A stretch of 64,000 nt of DNA from Kitasatospora aureofaciens (lineage in GTDB: Bacteria; Actinomycetota; Actinomycetes; Streptomycetales; Streptomycetaceae), in NCBI RefSeq assembly GCF_019192735.1, contig NZ_JAHTKP010000041.1, forward strand, positions 1 through 64,000, written 5' to 3'. How positions within the stretch are numbered: position 1 is the stretch's first letter; each line of letters begins with the position of its first letter. The position numbers were made by a program, and so were the translations under genes. Positions 40,712 through 48,831 of the stretch are shown piece after piece. Below the pieces are notes generated by a model. The model searched no databases. It had not been told where the DNA came from and worked only from the letters and a program-made list of their open reading frames with translations.

Positions 40712-42133
40712 CTACCGGTAGCAGTAGGAGTCCGACGACGCGTCGCCGCCCGCGAGATGCGTCTGGTGCACCCGCAGACCCCGGAAGTCCGCGCCGTGCG
40801 GGAAGAACCGCTGGTCCACGGTCAGCCCGCCCGCCTCGGTGTCGGCGTCCAGCTTGACCATCCACGGTTCGATGCCGTCCGGGTAGAACTGGTCGTCCCA
40901 GGCGCCGTACAGCGAGTTGGTGAGGTAGAGCCGCCGCCCGTCCCGGCTGATCTCGACCATCTGCGGCGCCCCGCTCAGCGGACGCTCGGGCGCGGCCGGG
41001 TGCGGGGTGCGGGCGGCCACCCCGCCGAGCCGGACCGAGCTCGCCAGGCGGGGGTGGAAGGGGTCCGACACGTCGTACTGGAACAGCTCGCCGGTGCCCC
41101 ACGCGGAGACGTACAGCCAGCGGTCGTCCACCGACAGGTTGATGTCGGTGACCAGCGGCGGCACCGCCCCGAACGGCTGGAGCGCGGGCGGCAGTTCCTC
41201 GGCCTTGGCCGGATCGGCCGGGATCTCGATCACCTTGCGCGCGGTGAACGCCGGCCCGTCCCGGTACCAGAGCCAGACGGAGGACGACAGGTCCTCGACG
41301 TTGGCCACCACGCCCACGAACCCCCACTCCGCCTGCGGGTCGTGCGCCGGGCGCAGCTCCAGCACCATCTGGTACTGGTCGCCGAGGTCGATCCGCTGCA
41401 GGTGCCGCCCCGAGTCCAGCTCCCAGAAGTGCAGCGCGTGTCCGTACTTGCGCCCCAGCAGCAGGTCCGGCACCACCCCGTCCTCGACCATCCACGGCGA
41501 ACCCCACTCGCTGGTCACGCCCACGTTCGTCCCCAGGTGCCACCACACGTCGTACGCGAAGTGCTGCGGCCCGCGCTCGGTCTCCCAGGCCCGCCGCACG
41601 TCGAACGTGGTGTGGTCGAGCAGCGCCACCCCGCCCGGCCCGTCCGACCCGTCCCCGGCTCCGAGGCACGACAGGAACACCCCGTCCGGCCCGCAGTGCA
41701 ACGTGTGCGGCCGCGAGTACCCCGCCTTGGCCGCCAACTCCTCCGCCTCGACGGTCTTCACCAGCCGCGGCCGCACCGGATCGGGCCGTGTGTCCATCAC
41801 ATGCAGCCGCGACGACCGCAAGCCCGGCAGCAGCAGATACCGCCGCTCGGGGTTCTCGTGGCAGGCGTGCGCGAGTGCACTGGAGCACGCGTTCCAGCCG
41901 AAGTGGTGCAACTCGTCGCCCAGGGTCGGCAGTTCGGCGAAGTTCAGGACCTTCCCGTAGCTCGCCGACCCCGGATCGGTGTCCACCGTCAGCAGCGCAT
42001 CCGGCTGCCGCCCCGCCCGGTCGAACCCCGCGACGTACGCCAGCCGCTCCGGCGGCGCGGCCATCGCCTCGGCGGCCGAACGATACAGCGACGGATCGGT
42101 GTGCTCTGCCTGCCGGCCATGCGTCTGCGACAT
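40712..42133 (-). CDS. SELENBP1-type selenium-binding protein / methanethiol oxidase
   Basis: A 473-residue beta-propeller with the complete SBP56 pattern: AYVAGFDRAGRQPDALLTVD, HHFGWNACSSA, PHTLHCGPDGVFLSCLG, QHFAYDVWWHLG, YGHALHFWELDSG and the final FRGLRVHQTHLAGGDASSD. Human SELENBP1 and bacterial MtoX oxidise methanethiol to formaldehyde, H2O2 and H2S using copper. Its several conserved His residues support the same here, but a structural role cannot be excluded. It is convergent with the HTH gene. A perfect 16-bp palindrome (CTGCTACCGGTAGCAG, 40709-40724) covers its stop. Confidence 0.88.
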   Translation of the reverse strand: MSQTHGRQAEHTDPSLYRSAAEAMAAPPERLAYVAGFDRAGRQPDALLTVDTDPGSASYGKVLNFAELPTLGDELHHFGWNACSSALAHACHENPERRYLLLPGLRSSRLHVMDTRPDPVRPRLVKTVEAEELAAKAGYSRPHTLHCGPDGVFLSCLGAGDGSDGPGGVALLDHTTFDVRRAWETERGPQHFAYDVWWHLGTNVGVTSEWGSPWMVEDGVVPDLLLGRKYGHALHFWELDSGRHLQRIDLGDQYQMVLELRPAHDPQAEWGFVGVVANVEDLSSSVWLWYRDGPAFTARKVIEIPADPAKAEELPPALQPFGAVPPLVTDINLSVDDRWLYVSAWGTGELFQYDVSDPFHPRLASSVRLGGVAARTPHPAAPERPLSGAPQMVEISRDGRRLYLTNSLYGAWDDQFYPDGIEPWMVKLDADTEAGGLTVDQRFFPHGADFRGLRVHQTHLAGGDASSDSYCYR

Positions 42134-42344
42134 CGCGGACTCCTCAACTCACCTTGTGGATACGGGGAGTGACATGTGTCCGCGTAGCGTTCCACAGACC
42201 CACCGGCGCACAGCAGGCGTACGGGGAGTGCGTGGGGGTCGTCCGCCGACGCGCGGCCGCGGGCTACCGGCCGGTATCGTCGGGGCCCTGGAACGGTGGA
42301 GACCTGCTGCGGCGGGCCGAGTACGGGATGGGTGCGGCGGAGCT

Positions 42345-43358
42345 ATGGAGTTTCGGGAAGACGTCCTGGGTGCGCCCTACGAGGCGGTCGAGCTGGCGCT
42401 GCGGCCGGACGAGGAGGGCGAGGTCTGCGCGACGCTGGTGCGGCGGGTGGTGCCCGGGTCCGAGAAGGCCGTGCTGTACATCCACGGGTACAACGACTAC
42501 TTCTTCCAGACCAACCTCGCGGACCACTTCGCCGGGCTCGGCTACTCCTTCTACGCGCTCGACCTGCGCAAGTACGGGCGGTCGCTGCGCCCGCACCAGT
42601 CGCCGAACTTCGTCCGCGACCTCGCCGAGTACGACGAGGAGATCGACGAGGCGGTGCGGATCGTCCGCGAGGTGGACGGGCACCGGCAGGTGCTGCTGAA
42701 CGGGCACTCCACGGGCGGGCTCGTGGGGGCGCTGTGGGCCGGGCGGCACCGGGGGAGCGGGCTGATCGACGGGCTGTTCCTGAACAGTCCGTTCCTGTCG
42801 ATGCCGGCCGGGCCCGCAGTGCGGGTGATGGGCGGGCCCGCCGTCACGGCGATCGGACGGCTCGCGCCCACACGAGTGCTGCCGTCCGGGCTGAACCCGC
42901 ACTACACGCACAGCCTGCACAAGGACCACAAGGGGGAGTGGGACTTCGACCTGACGCTCAAGTCCCCCGAGGGCTTCCCGCTGTTCGCGGGCTGGCTCTC
43001 GGCCATCCACCAGGGGCACCGGCAGGTCCGGCGCGGGCTCGGCATCGACGTGCCGGTGCTGCTGATGGCGTCCACCGCCTCGATCTCCACCACCAAGTGG
43101 CACAACGCGCTGCACCACGCCGACGCCGTGCTGCGCGCCGACGACATCGCGGCGCAGGGCCCGCGGCTGGGCCGGCACGTCACCATCGTCCGGATCAAGG
43201 GCGGCATGCACGACCTCGTCCTCTCCGGCGAGGCCGCGCGGGCCCAGGTCTTCGCCGAACTGGACCGCTGGCTCGGCGCGTACGTGGACGTCAGCGTCGT
43301 CGGGGAGGACGTCAGCGCCGTCGGGGAGGACGTCAGCGCCGTCGGGGAGCACGCGTGA
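42345..43358 (+). CDS. alpha/beta hydrolase (serine aminopeptidase S33-like lysophospholipase)
   Basis: A 337-residue hydrolase. It has the oxyanion segment VLYIHGYNDYFFQ, nucleophile Ser in LLNGHSTGGLVGAL and catalytic His in IKGGMHDLVLSG. This resembles monoacylglycerol lipase/lysophospholipase-type proteins; the lipid substrate is unknown. ATG 42345 lies about 4 nt after GGCGGAG; the longer upstream frame overlaps the divergent SELENBP1 promoter. The C-terminus is made of three 21-bp repeats. Its stop overlaps the GTG of the next gene (GTGA). Confidence 0.85.
   Translation: MEFREDVLGAPYEAVELALRPDEEGEVCATLVRRVVPGSEKAVLYIHGYNDYFFQTNLADHFAGLGYSFYALDLRKYGRSLRPHQSPNFVRDLAEYDEEIDEAVRIVREVDGHRQVLLNGHSTGGLVGALWAGRHRGSGLIDGLFLNSPFLSMPAGPAVRVMGGPAVTAIGRLAPTRVLPSGLNPHYTHSLHKDHKGEWDFDLTLKSPEGFPLFAGWLSAIHQGHRQVRRGLGIDVPVLLMASTASISTTKWHNALHHADAVLRADDIAAQGPRLGRHVTIVRIKGGMHDLVLSGEAARAQVFAELDRWLGAYVDVSVVGEDVSAVGEDVSAVGEHA
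43287..43349 (+). repeat. three in-frame 21-bp repeats at the 3' end of the hydrolase gene
   Basis: Three units of GACGTCAGCGCCGTCGGGGAG (first copy with one change) at 43287, 43308 and 43329 encode the repeated peptide DVSAVGE just before the stop. The peptide is appended after the normal end of the hydrolase fold. Confidence 0.85.
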
Positions 43359-44206
43359 CGGACGAGCCGGTGCCGGTCGGCCGGGCCACCGACCTCGGCT
43401 TCGCCAAGCTGATGCCCGACATCGACCGCGACGGCGGCTGGCTGCTCACCCTGGACGGCACCCCCCAGTCGTACGTCGACCTCGCCGACCCGACCCACCT
43501 GGAGTTCGAGTACACCCGCCGCCTCGGCCACCTCGCCGACGCGCTCGCCCCCGCGGGCCGGCCGCTCGACGTGCTGCACCTCGGCGGCGGGGCGCTCACC
43601 CTGCCCCGCTACGTCGCCGCCACCCGCCCGGGCTCGCGCCAGCGGGTGGCCGAGGTGGACGGGCCGCTGCTCGCCCTGGTCGAGGAGCACCTGCCCTGGC
43701 AGGGGCCCGGCGTGGACATCACCGCGACGGTCGGGGACGCCCGGGCGGCCCTGGCCGAGGAGCCAGGCGGCTCGCTGGACCTGGTGATCGCCGACGTCTT
43801 CCACGGCTCACGCACCCCCGCGCACCTCACCTCGGTGGAGTTCGTGCGCCTGGCCGCCGCCGCGCTGCGCCCCGGCGGCTGCTACGCCGCCAACCTCGCC
43901 GACGGGCCGCCGCTGGCCTTCGCCCGGGCGCAGGCGGCGACGCTGCGGGCGGTCTTCCCGGAGGTCTGCCTGATCGCCGAGGCGCCGGTGCTGCGCGGTC
44001 GCCGGTACGGCAACATCCTGCTGGCCGGCTCGACCGCCCCGCTGCCCGTCGCGGAGCTCACCCGACTGCTGGCCGCCGACATCTTCCCGGCCCGCCTCAC
44101 CGAGGGCGCGGACCTGGCGGCGCTCGTCGGCCGGACGCCCCCGGTCACGGACGCCGACGCCACCGACTCCCCGCCGCCTCCGGACGGCGCGTTCAGCGTC
44201 GGCTGA
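43355..44206 (+). CDS. spermidine synthase-like SAM-binding protein
   Basis: A 283-residue protein with a Rossmann methyltransferase/aminopropyltransferase fold. Key segments are DVLHLGGGALTLPRYVAATR (SAM-binding loop), VAEVDGPLLALVEEHL, VGDARAAL and DLVIADVFHGSRTPAHL. It resembles the SpeE-like fused or solitary proteins common in Streptomyces. The DVF in place of the polyamine-binding D-S/T-T-D means true spermidine synthase activity is doubtful. GTG 43355 overlaps the hydrolase stop. Confidence 0.82.
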   Translation: MTDEPVPVGRATDLGFAKLMPDIDRDGGWLLTLDGTPQSYVDLADPTHLEFEYTRRLGHLADALAPAGRPLDVLHLGGGALTLPRYVAATRPGSRQRVAEVDGPLLALVEEHLPWQGPGVDITATVGDARAALAEEPGGSLDLVIADVFHGSRTPAHLTSVEFVRLAAAALRPGGCYAANLADGPPLAFARAQAATLRAVFPEVCLIAEAPVLRGRRYGNILLAGSTAPLPVAELTRLLAADIFPARLTEGADLAALVGRTPPVTDADATDSPPPPDGAFSVG

Positions 44207-44334
44207 GGCGTGGGACGGAGGGGGACGTTGAGCAGCCGGCCGGGCCCGCGCGTCGGCTCCGCCCGCCGTGCGCCCGGGGTGTCAGAATCGGCGGGTTCAT
44301 GCCGGAGCGCGGAGCACGTCCGAGGGAGTGAGCG

Positions 44335-45195
44335 ATGAGCGGTGGGGAGCGGCCGGAGCTGGGAGAGGTGCCCGAGACGGCGCTGTGGACGCTGTGGCAC
44401 CGGGCGGTGGAGGCGCGGCGGCCGGACACCGTCCTGCACGATCCGAAGGCCGTCGAGCTGGTCGGGCGGATCGACTTCCCCTTCGAGGAGCGGTTCGGGC
44501 ACGGCGCGCTGGCCGCGCAGCTGCAGGCGCTGCGGGCGGGCTGCTTCGACCGGGAGGTGGCCGACTTCCTGGCCCGCCACCCGCGCGGCACGGTCGTCTG
44601 CCTCGGCGAGGGGCTGGAGACGCAGGCCTGGCGGGTCGACAACGGCCGCGCCCGCTGGCTGTCCGTGGACCTGCCGGAGGCCGCCGCGCTGCGCGAGCGC
44701 CTGCTGCCGCCCGACGACCGGCGCCGTATCTTCCCCTGCTCGGCCACCGACCCGCGCTGGATGGACGAGGTGGACCCGGCCCAGGGGGTGCTGATCAGCA
44801 CCCAGGGGCTGCTGATGTACCTACGGCCCGCCGAGGTCCGCACGCTGATCGCGGCCTGCGCCGAGCGCTTCCCCGGTGCTTCGTTCGTGCTCGACGCGGT
44901 GCCGCGCTGGTTCAGCGCCCGGGCCGTGCGGGGGAAGCTGCGCGACCGGCACTACCAGGCACCGCCCATGCCGTTCGGCATGAACGCGGACGAGCGCGGC
45001 AAGCTGGCCACCGCCCACCCGGCGGTCACCGGGATCCGCGAGGTGTACCCCGAGGGCGGCCGCGGTCTCGTCCGGGCGCTGCTGCCGCTCGCGGCCCATG
45101 TGAACGCCCGGCCGTCCGTGGTCGCACTGCGCTTCGCCGAAACGGGAGGTCCGGCGGGCCGTACCGGAACCATGGCCGGACGCCGTACGTCGTAA
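44335..45195 (+). CDS. LCMT/PPM1-family SAM-dependent methyltransferase
   Basis: A 286-residue methyltransferase of the leucine carboxyl methyltransferase-like family (COG3315), which is highly expanded in actinomycetes and often acts on small metabolites. Motifs: TALWTLWHRAVEARRPDTVL (N-terminal signature with DPKAVELV), VVCLGEGLETQAWRV (SAM loop), WLSVDLPEAAALRERLLPP and the strand GVLISTQGLLMYL. ATG 44335 lies 129 nt after the previous gene. Its substrate is unknown. Confidence 0.87.
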   Translation: MSGGERPELGEVPETALWTLWHRAVEARRPDTVLHDPKAVELVGRIDFPFEERFGHGALAAQLQALRAGCFDREVADFLARHPRGTVVCLGEGLETQAWRVDNGRARWLSVDLPEAAALRERLLPPDDRRRIFPCSATDPRWMDEVDPAQGVLISTQGLLMYLRPAEVRTLIAACAERFPGASFVLDAVPRWFSARAVRGKLRDRHYQAPPMPFGMNADERGKLATAHPAVTGIREVYPEGGRGLVRALLPLAAHVNARPSVVALRFAETGGPAGRTGTMAGRRTS

Positions 45196-45298
45196 GGCCA
45201 GGTGCGGACCAGGCGATCGGCGGGGGGATCGGATCCGCCCGGCGCGTTAGGCTGCCTTTCGGGGAAAGCGGCCTGGTCGGCCGCATCGAACGACTGCC

Positions 45299-45335
45299 CG
45301 GGACGGGCGTGCCGCTGAGGGCTGCGCCCGTCCCG
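45299..45335 (+). terminator. hairpin between the LCMT gene and dedA
   Basis: An 11-bp perfect stem CGGGACGGGCG / CGCCCGTCCCG with a 15-nt loop, ending 10 nt before the dedA ribosome-binding site. It may be a terminator of the upstream unit or a 5'-leader structure of dedA. Confidence 0.55.
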
Positions 45336-45357
45336 TCCTGCCACGGAGGTACTGGCC

Positions 45358-46017
45358 TTGCACATCGACGCCTGGATCGAGAGCGTCCCCCCGGGCGCGG
45401 TGTACGCCCTGGTCGGCTTGATCATCGGGCTCGAGTCGCTGGGCATCCCGCTGCCCGGCGAGATCGCGCTGGTGACGGCGGCGCTGATGTCGGTCAAGGG
45501 CGTGGTGAGCCCGGTCGGCGTCGCGGCGGTGGCGATCCTCGGCGCGATCATCGGTGACTCGATCGGCTACTCGATCGGGCGCAAGGGCGGCAAGCCGCTG
45601 TTCGAGAAGCTCGGACGGAAGTTCCCGAAGCACTTCGGACCGTCGCATCTGGCGACCGCCGAGCGGTCGTTCCAGAAGTGGGGCATGTGGGCGGTCTTCT
45701 TCGGCCGGTTCATCGCGCTGCTGCGCATCTTCGCCGGGCCGCTGGCGGGCGCGCTGAAGATGCCGTACTGGAAGTTCCTGATCGCGAACGTGCTCGGCGG
45801 CGTCATCTGGGCCGGCGGTACGACGCTGCTGGTGTACAAGGTCGGCAAGAGCATCGAGCCGTGGCTGTCCCGGTTCTCGTGGGCCGGGCTGCTCGCCGCC
45901 CTCGTGGTCGGCGGCGCCTCGGCCTGGATCATGAAGCGCCGCGCCGCGAAGGCGCACGCCGCGCACGAGGCCGCGGAGGCGGCTGAAGCCTCGGTCAAGA
46001 CTCCCGTCGCCGACTGA
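45358..46017 (+). CDS. DedA/SNARE-associated family membrane protein
   Basis: A 219-residue DedA protein with about five membrane segments. The hallmark regions are LESLGIPLPGEIALVTAA near the start and FFGRFIALLRIFAGPLAGAL in the middle, the latter carrying the conserved Arg of the reentrant loop. DedA proteins translocate lipids such as undecaprenyl phosphate or phosphatidylethanolamine across the membrane. TTG 45358 is used, with GGAGGT 8 nt upstream. The C-terminal tail is Ala/Lys/Glu-rich. Confidence 0.9.
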   Translation: MHIDAWIESVPPGAVYALVGLIIGLESLGIPLPGEIALVTAALMSVKGVVSPVGVAAVAILGAIIGDSIGYSIGRKGGKPLFEKLGRKFPKHFGPSHLATAERSFQKWGMWAVFFGRFIALLRIFAGPLAGALKMPYWKFLIANVLGGVIWAGGTTLLVYKVGKSIEPWLSRFSWAGLLAALVVGGASAWIMKRRAAKAHAAHEAAEAAEASVKTPVAD

Positions 46018-46097
46018 CGGCAGGTCGGCTGCGCCGGCGGGGTCGCGGAGTAGCATCGGCGGGCAACCGTTGATCATGCACCGCACTGGAGGCCCCG

Positions 46098-46766
46098 ATG
46101 ACGCAGCCGACCTGGGATGCTGTGGACGCGTACTTCTCCGAGAAGCTGGTCGGGCACGACCCCGCGCTGGAGGCCGCGGCCGCCGCTGCCGACGCGGCGG
46201 GCCTGCCGCACATCGCCGTTGCGCCGAACCAGGGCAAGCTGCTGCACCTGCTCGCGCTGGCCCAGGGCGCCCGGCGGATCCTGGAGGTCGGCACGCTCGG
46301 CGGCTACAGCGCGATCTGGCTGGCCCGCGCGCTGCCGGCGGACGGCACGCTGATCACCCTGGAGATCGACCCGAAGCACGCCGAGGTCGCCCGGGAGAAC
46401 CTGGCGCACGCCGGGCTGGACAAGGTCGCCGAGGTACGGCTCGGCCGCGCCGCCGACTCGCTGGCCGCGCTGGCGGCGGCGGACGTGGAGCCGTTCGACC
46501 TGGTCTTCATCGACGCGGACAAGGTGAGCAACCCCGAGTACTTCGGCTGGGCGCTGAAGCTGACCCGGCCGGGCTCGCTGATCATCGTCGACAACGTGGT
46601 GCGCGGCGGGGCCGTTGCGGACGCCGACAGCACCGACCCGGCGGTGGTCGCCACCCGTAAGCTGCACGACGTGATCGCGGCCGAGCCACGGGTCACCGCG
46701 ACGTCGGTGCAGACCGTCGGCAGCAAGGGCTACGACGGGTTCACGCTGGCCCGCGTGCAGAGCTGA
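46098..46766 (+). CDS. class I O-methyltransferase (CCoAOMT family)
   Basis: A 222-residue methyltransferase. It has the complete family pattern: QGKLLHLLALAQGARRILEV then GTLGGYSAIWLARALP, LITLEIDPKHAEVARENL, FDLVFIDADKVSNPEYFGWA (metal-binding Asp) and LIIVDNVVRGGAVAD (Asp-Asn metal ligands). These divalent-metal-dependent enzymes methylate catechol-type hydroxyls. The start ATG 46098 is preceded by GGAGG. The next gene follows after 24 nt, so the two are probably co-transcribed. Confidence 0.92.
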   Translation: MTQPTWDAVDAYFSEKLVGHDPALEAAAAAADAAGLPHIAVAPNQGKLLHLLALAQGARRILEVGTLGGYSAIWLARALPADGTLITLEIDPKHAEVARENLAHAGLDKVAEVRLGRAADSLAALAAADVEPFDLVFIDADKVSNPEYFGWALKLTRPGSLIIVDNVVRGGAVADADSTDPAVVATRKLHDVIAAEPRVTATSVQTVGSKGYDGFTLARVQS

Positions 46767-46790
46767 GACACAAGGAAGTTGGAGGAACCC

Positions 46791-47690
46791 GTGCGGATCG
46801 GACTGCTGGGCACCGGCCCCTGGGCGGAGCGGGTGCACGCGCCCGTGCTCGCCGAGCACCCCGGGCTGGAGTTCGTCGGAGTCTGGGGCCGGCGCCCCGA
46901 GGCGGCCGTCGACCTCGGCGGAGCGTACGGGGTCCCCGGGTACGCGGACCTGGACAAGCTGCTCGCCGAGGTGGACGCGGTCTCGATCGCGCTGCCGCCG
47001 ACCGTCCAGGCCGATCTCGCGCTGCGCGCCGCCGAGGCCGGCTGCCACCTGCTGCTCGACAAGCCGGTGGCCCTGACCGTCCCGGACGCGCGCCGGGTGG
47101 CTTCGGCCGTGCGGGAGCACAAGGTCGCCTCGGTGGTGTTCTTCACCGTCCGCTTCGGCGGCGACCAGATCCCGTGGATCGAGCGGCAGGCGGCGCTGGG
47201 CGGCTGGTTCACCGGCCGCTCGGACTGGCTCGGCTCGGTGTTCGCGCCCGGCAGCGGCAGCCCGTACGCGGCCTCGCCGTGGCGGCAGGAGAAGGGCGCG
47301 CTGTGGGACGTCGGCCCGCACGCGCTGTCCGTGCTGCTGCCGGTGCTCGGCGACGCGACGCAGGTGACGGCGGTGGCGGGCCCGCTCGACACCGTCCACC
47401 TGGTGCTGCGGCACGCGGGCGGCGCGTCCAGCACGCTGGCGCTCAGCCTGACCGCCCCCGTCGCGAGCGGCGGCACCGGCATGGAGATCCGCGGCGAGCA
47501 CGGCGTCGCCCACCTCCCCGAGCGCGGCGAGGGCCCGATCGCGGCTCTGCACCGCGCCCTGGACGCCCTCCGCGAATCCGCCCGGACCGGCGAACCGCAC
47601 CCCTGCAACGCCGACTTCGGCCTGCGCGTGGTCGAGATCCTGGCCGCTGCCGAGCGCTCCCTGGACTCCGCCGGCCCGGTGGAGGTCTGA
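46791..47690 (+). CDS. Gfo/Idh/MocA-family oxidoreductase
   Basis: A 299-residue NAD(P)-dependent oxidoreductase. The N-terminal Rossmann fold is IGLLGTGPWAERVHAPVL, with the family motif HLLLDKPVALT carrying the conserved EKP/DKP lysine; GALWDVGPHALSVLLPVLG contains the active-site Asp and His. GTG 46791 sits right after GGAGGA; a TTG at 46779 is rejected. Substrates are typically sugars or inositols and cannot be predicted. Confidence 0.9.
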   Translation: MRIGLLGTGPWAERVHAPVLAEHPGLEFVGVWGRRPEAAVDLGGAYGVPGYADLDKLLAEVDAVSIALPPTVQADLALRAAEAGCHLLLDKPVALTVPDARRVASAVREHKVASVVFFTVRFGGDQIPWIERQAALGGWFTGRSDWLGSVFAPGSGSPYAASPWRQEKGALWDVGPHALSVLLPVLGDATQVTAVAGPLDTVHLVLRHAGGASSTLALSLTAPVASGGTGMEIRGEHGVAHLPERGEGPIAALHRALDALRESARTGEPHPCNADFGLRVVEILAAAERSLDSAGPVEV

Positions 47691-47747
47691 GCTCCTGGGG
47701 CACGGTTCCCATGCCCGAGTACGGGCGGCGCGGACCACATCCGCGAC

Positions 47748-48227
47748 GACGAGGGCTCGGTGGGTGGCTCTGGCGAGCGCAGGGACGGGAATCGCGACCG
47801 GAAGGGTGATCCGCGCCCACACGCTCTTGCCGTCGGCCGTGAGGGTCGCGCCCCACTGCTCGGCCAGGGCCGCCACCATGAGCAGGCCCCGGCCGGACTC
47901 GTCCTCGTCGTCGCCGAATGCGTTGTCAGGGATGCGGGGCAAGTGGCGGCTCAGGTCTCGGACCTCGACCGTGAGCCGGCGGCCATCGGGGGCGAGGCGA
48001 AGGGAAGCCTGGAGGCGGCCGGGTGGGGTGTGACGGATGGCGTTGACCATCAGCTCGTAGGCGACGGTGAGGAGGTCGTGAGAGGCCCCTCCCGTGATTC
48101 CCCAGCTCTCGGCTACGGAACGCAGGGCGTCCCGGGCTGGTCCGACACACGCCAACCGTGTGTTCGGACAAGGGGAAGACGCGTTGAGCGCGATGCGGTG
48201 GACCAGGCCACGCTGTCCGCCGTTCAC
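47748..48227 (-). CDS. ATP-binding (HATPase_c) anti-sigma/SpoIIAB-like protein; stop codon not found near the domain end
   Basis: From GTG 48227 the frame encodes a histidine-kinase-like ATPase domain: LLTVAYELMVNAIRHTPPG (N box), RRLTVEVRDLS (G1 region) and ESGRGLLMVAALAEQWGA (G2), ending about residue 150 with SVWARITLPVAIPVP. Streptomyces has many such solitary regulators. Remarkably, no in-frame stop follows; the frame stays open, antisense to two intact genes, down to 46074 (717 codons). The end given here is the end of recognisable homology, not a stop. The GTG overlaps the stop of the preceding small gene (GTGA). Confidence 0.65.
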
Positions 48228-48583
48228 GCGGCATCGGCGCGGGGTGCCGAGAGGGAAGTGAGGGTGCGGAGCTCCACGCCCAGGGCGTGGAGCTCCGCAG
48301 TCAGGTGGGCCCACTCGTGCGGGGAGTTCGCGACCATCCGGCGGTTCATGGTGATGACCGACCCGACCTGCCCCGATGCGGCCCACTCGACCACCTGCCG
48401 CCAGCCCGCCCGATCCGCGACAGCCGTGCGCGGATCGGGCTCGGCAACCACGTGGGCGACCGCCAGGCCGGCCGCCGTGACGAGGTCCCTGCACCAGTCG
48501 GCACAGAGCGCGAGGCCGACCGGGGCATCGTCCGTGCAGATGTATACGACGGCCGTTTCGGGGCGGTGGGGTGTCGGCGGCAT
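48224..48583 (-). CDS. small resolvase-fold protein (serine-recombinase N-domain-like)
   Basis: A 119-residue protein resembling only the catalytic-domain fold of serine recombinases: ETAVVYICTDDAP at the first strand, then AGWRQVVEWAASGQVGSVIT and NRRMVANSPHEWAHLTAELH with LGVELRTL. The catalytic Ser and the first Arg of the YxRVS motif are not conserved and no DNA-binding domain follows, so recombination is unlikely. It is followed by an overlapping ATP-binding protein gene and is divergent from an HTH-TPR regulator. A similar small protein is encoded at 54660-55025 in an analogous position. Confidence 0.65.
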   Translation of the reverse strand: MPPTPHRPETAVVYICTDDAPVGLALCADWCRDLVTAAGLAVAHVVAEPDPRTAVADRAGWRQVVEWAASGQVGSVITMNRRMVANSPHEWAHLTAELHALGVELRTLTSLSAPRADAA

Positions 48584-48620
48584 GGCGCGGCTCCTTCAGG
48601 TGGCCCAGGGCGAGGGAGTT

Positions 48621-48656
48621 CGGTGCCCGTCTTCGGCCGGCCGAAGACGGGCACCG
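48621..48656. promoter_or_regulatory. perfect 36-bp palindrome between divergent genes
   Basis: The two 18-bp arms, CGGTGCCCGTCTTCGGCC and its exact reverse complement, meet without a loop at 48638/48639. The palindrome lies 38 bp upstream of the resolvase-fold gene start and about 175 bp from the HTH-TPR gene start. It could be a dimer binding site or a cruciform/terminator element. Confidence 0.8.
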
Positions 48657-48659
48657 GCA

Positions 48660-48711
48660 AACCGCCCGGTTCCTTCCCGACGGCCTCGCAGACGCGGCCT
48701 CCCGGGCGGTT
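48660..48711. repeat. inverted repeat with 32-nt loop
   Basis: AACCGCCCGG (48660-48669) and CCGGGCGGTT (48702-48711) are exact 10-bp arms directly next to the 36-bp palindrome. Together they give this 250-bp divergent intergenic region two secondary-structure elements. Confidence 0.65.
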
Positions 48712-48831
48712 GCATCCAGTCAACGACCGTCAGGGTGTGGTGGGAGAGGCGGAATTCAGGGTTGTCGGTTCACGAGCGACCGGTGGTTTTGGGAACGGGT
48801 TTACCCCCCGCGCCTGCGCTGAGGGTGACTG

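Noticed and set aside
46074..48494. 806-codon minus-strand frame as one real protein
   Set aside because: Only the part near 47748-48227 shows a known domain; the rest is antisense to two well-supported genes.
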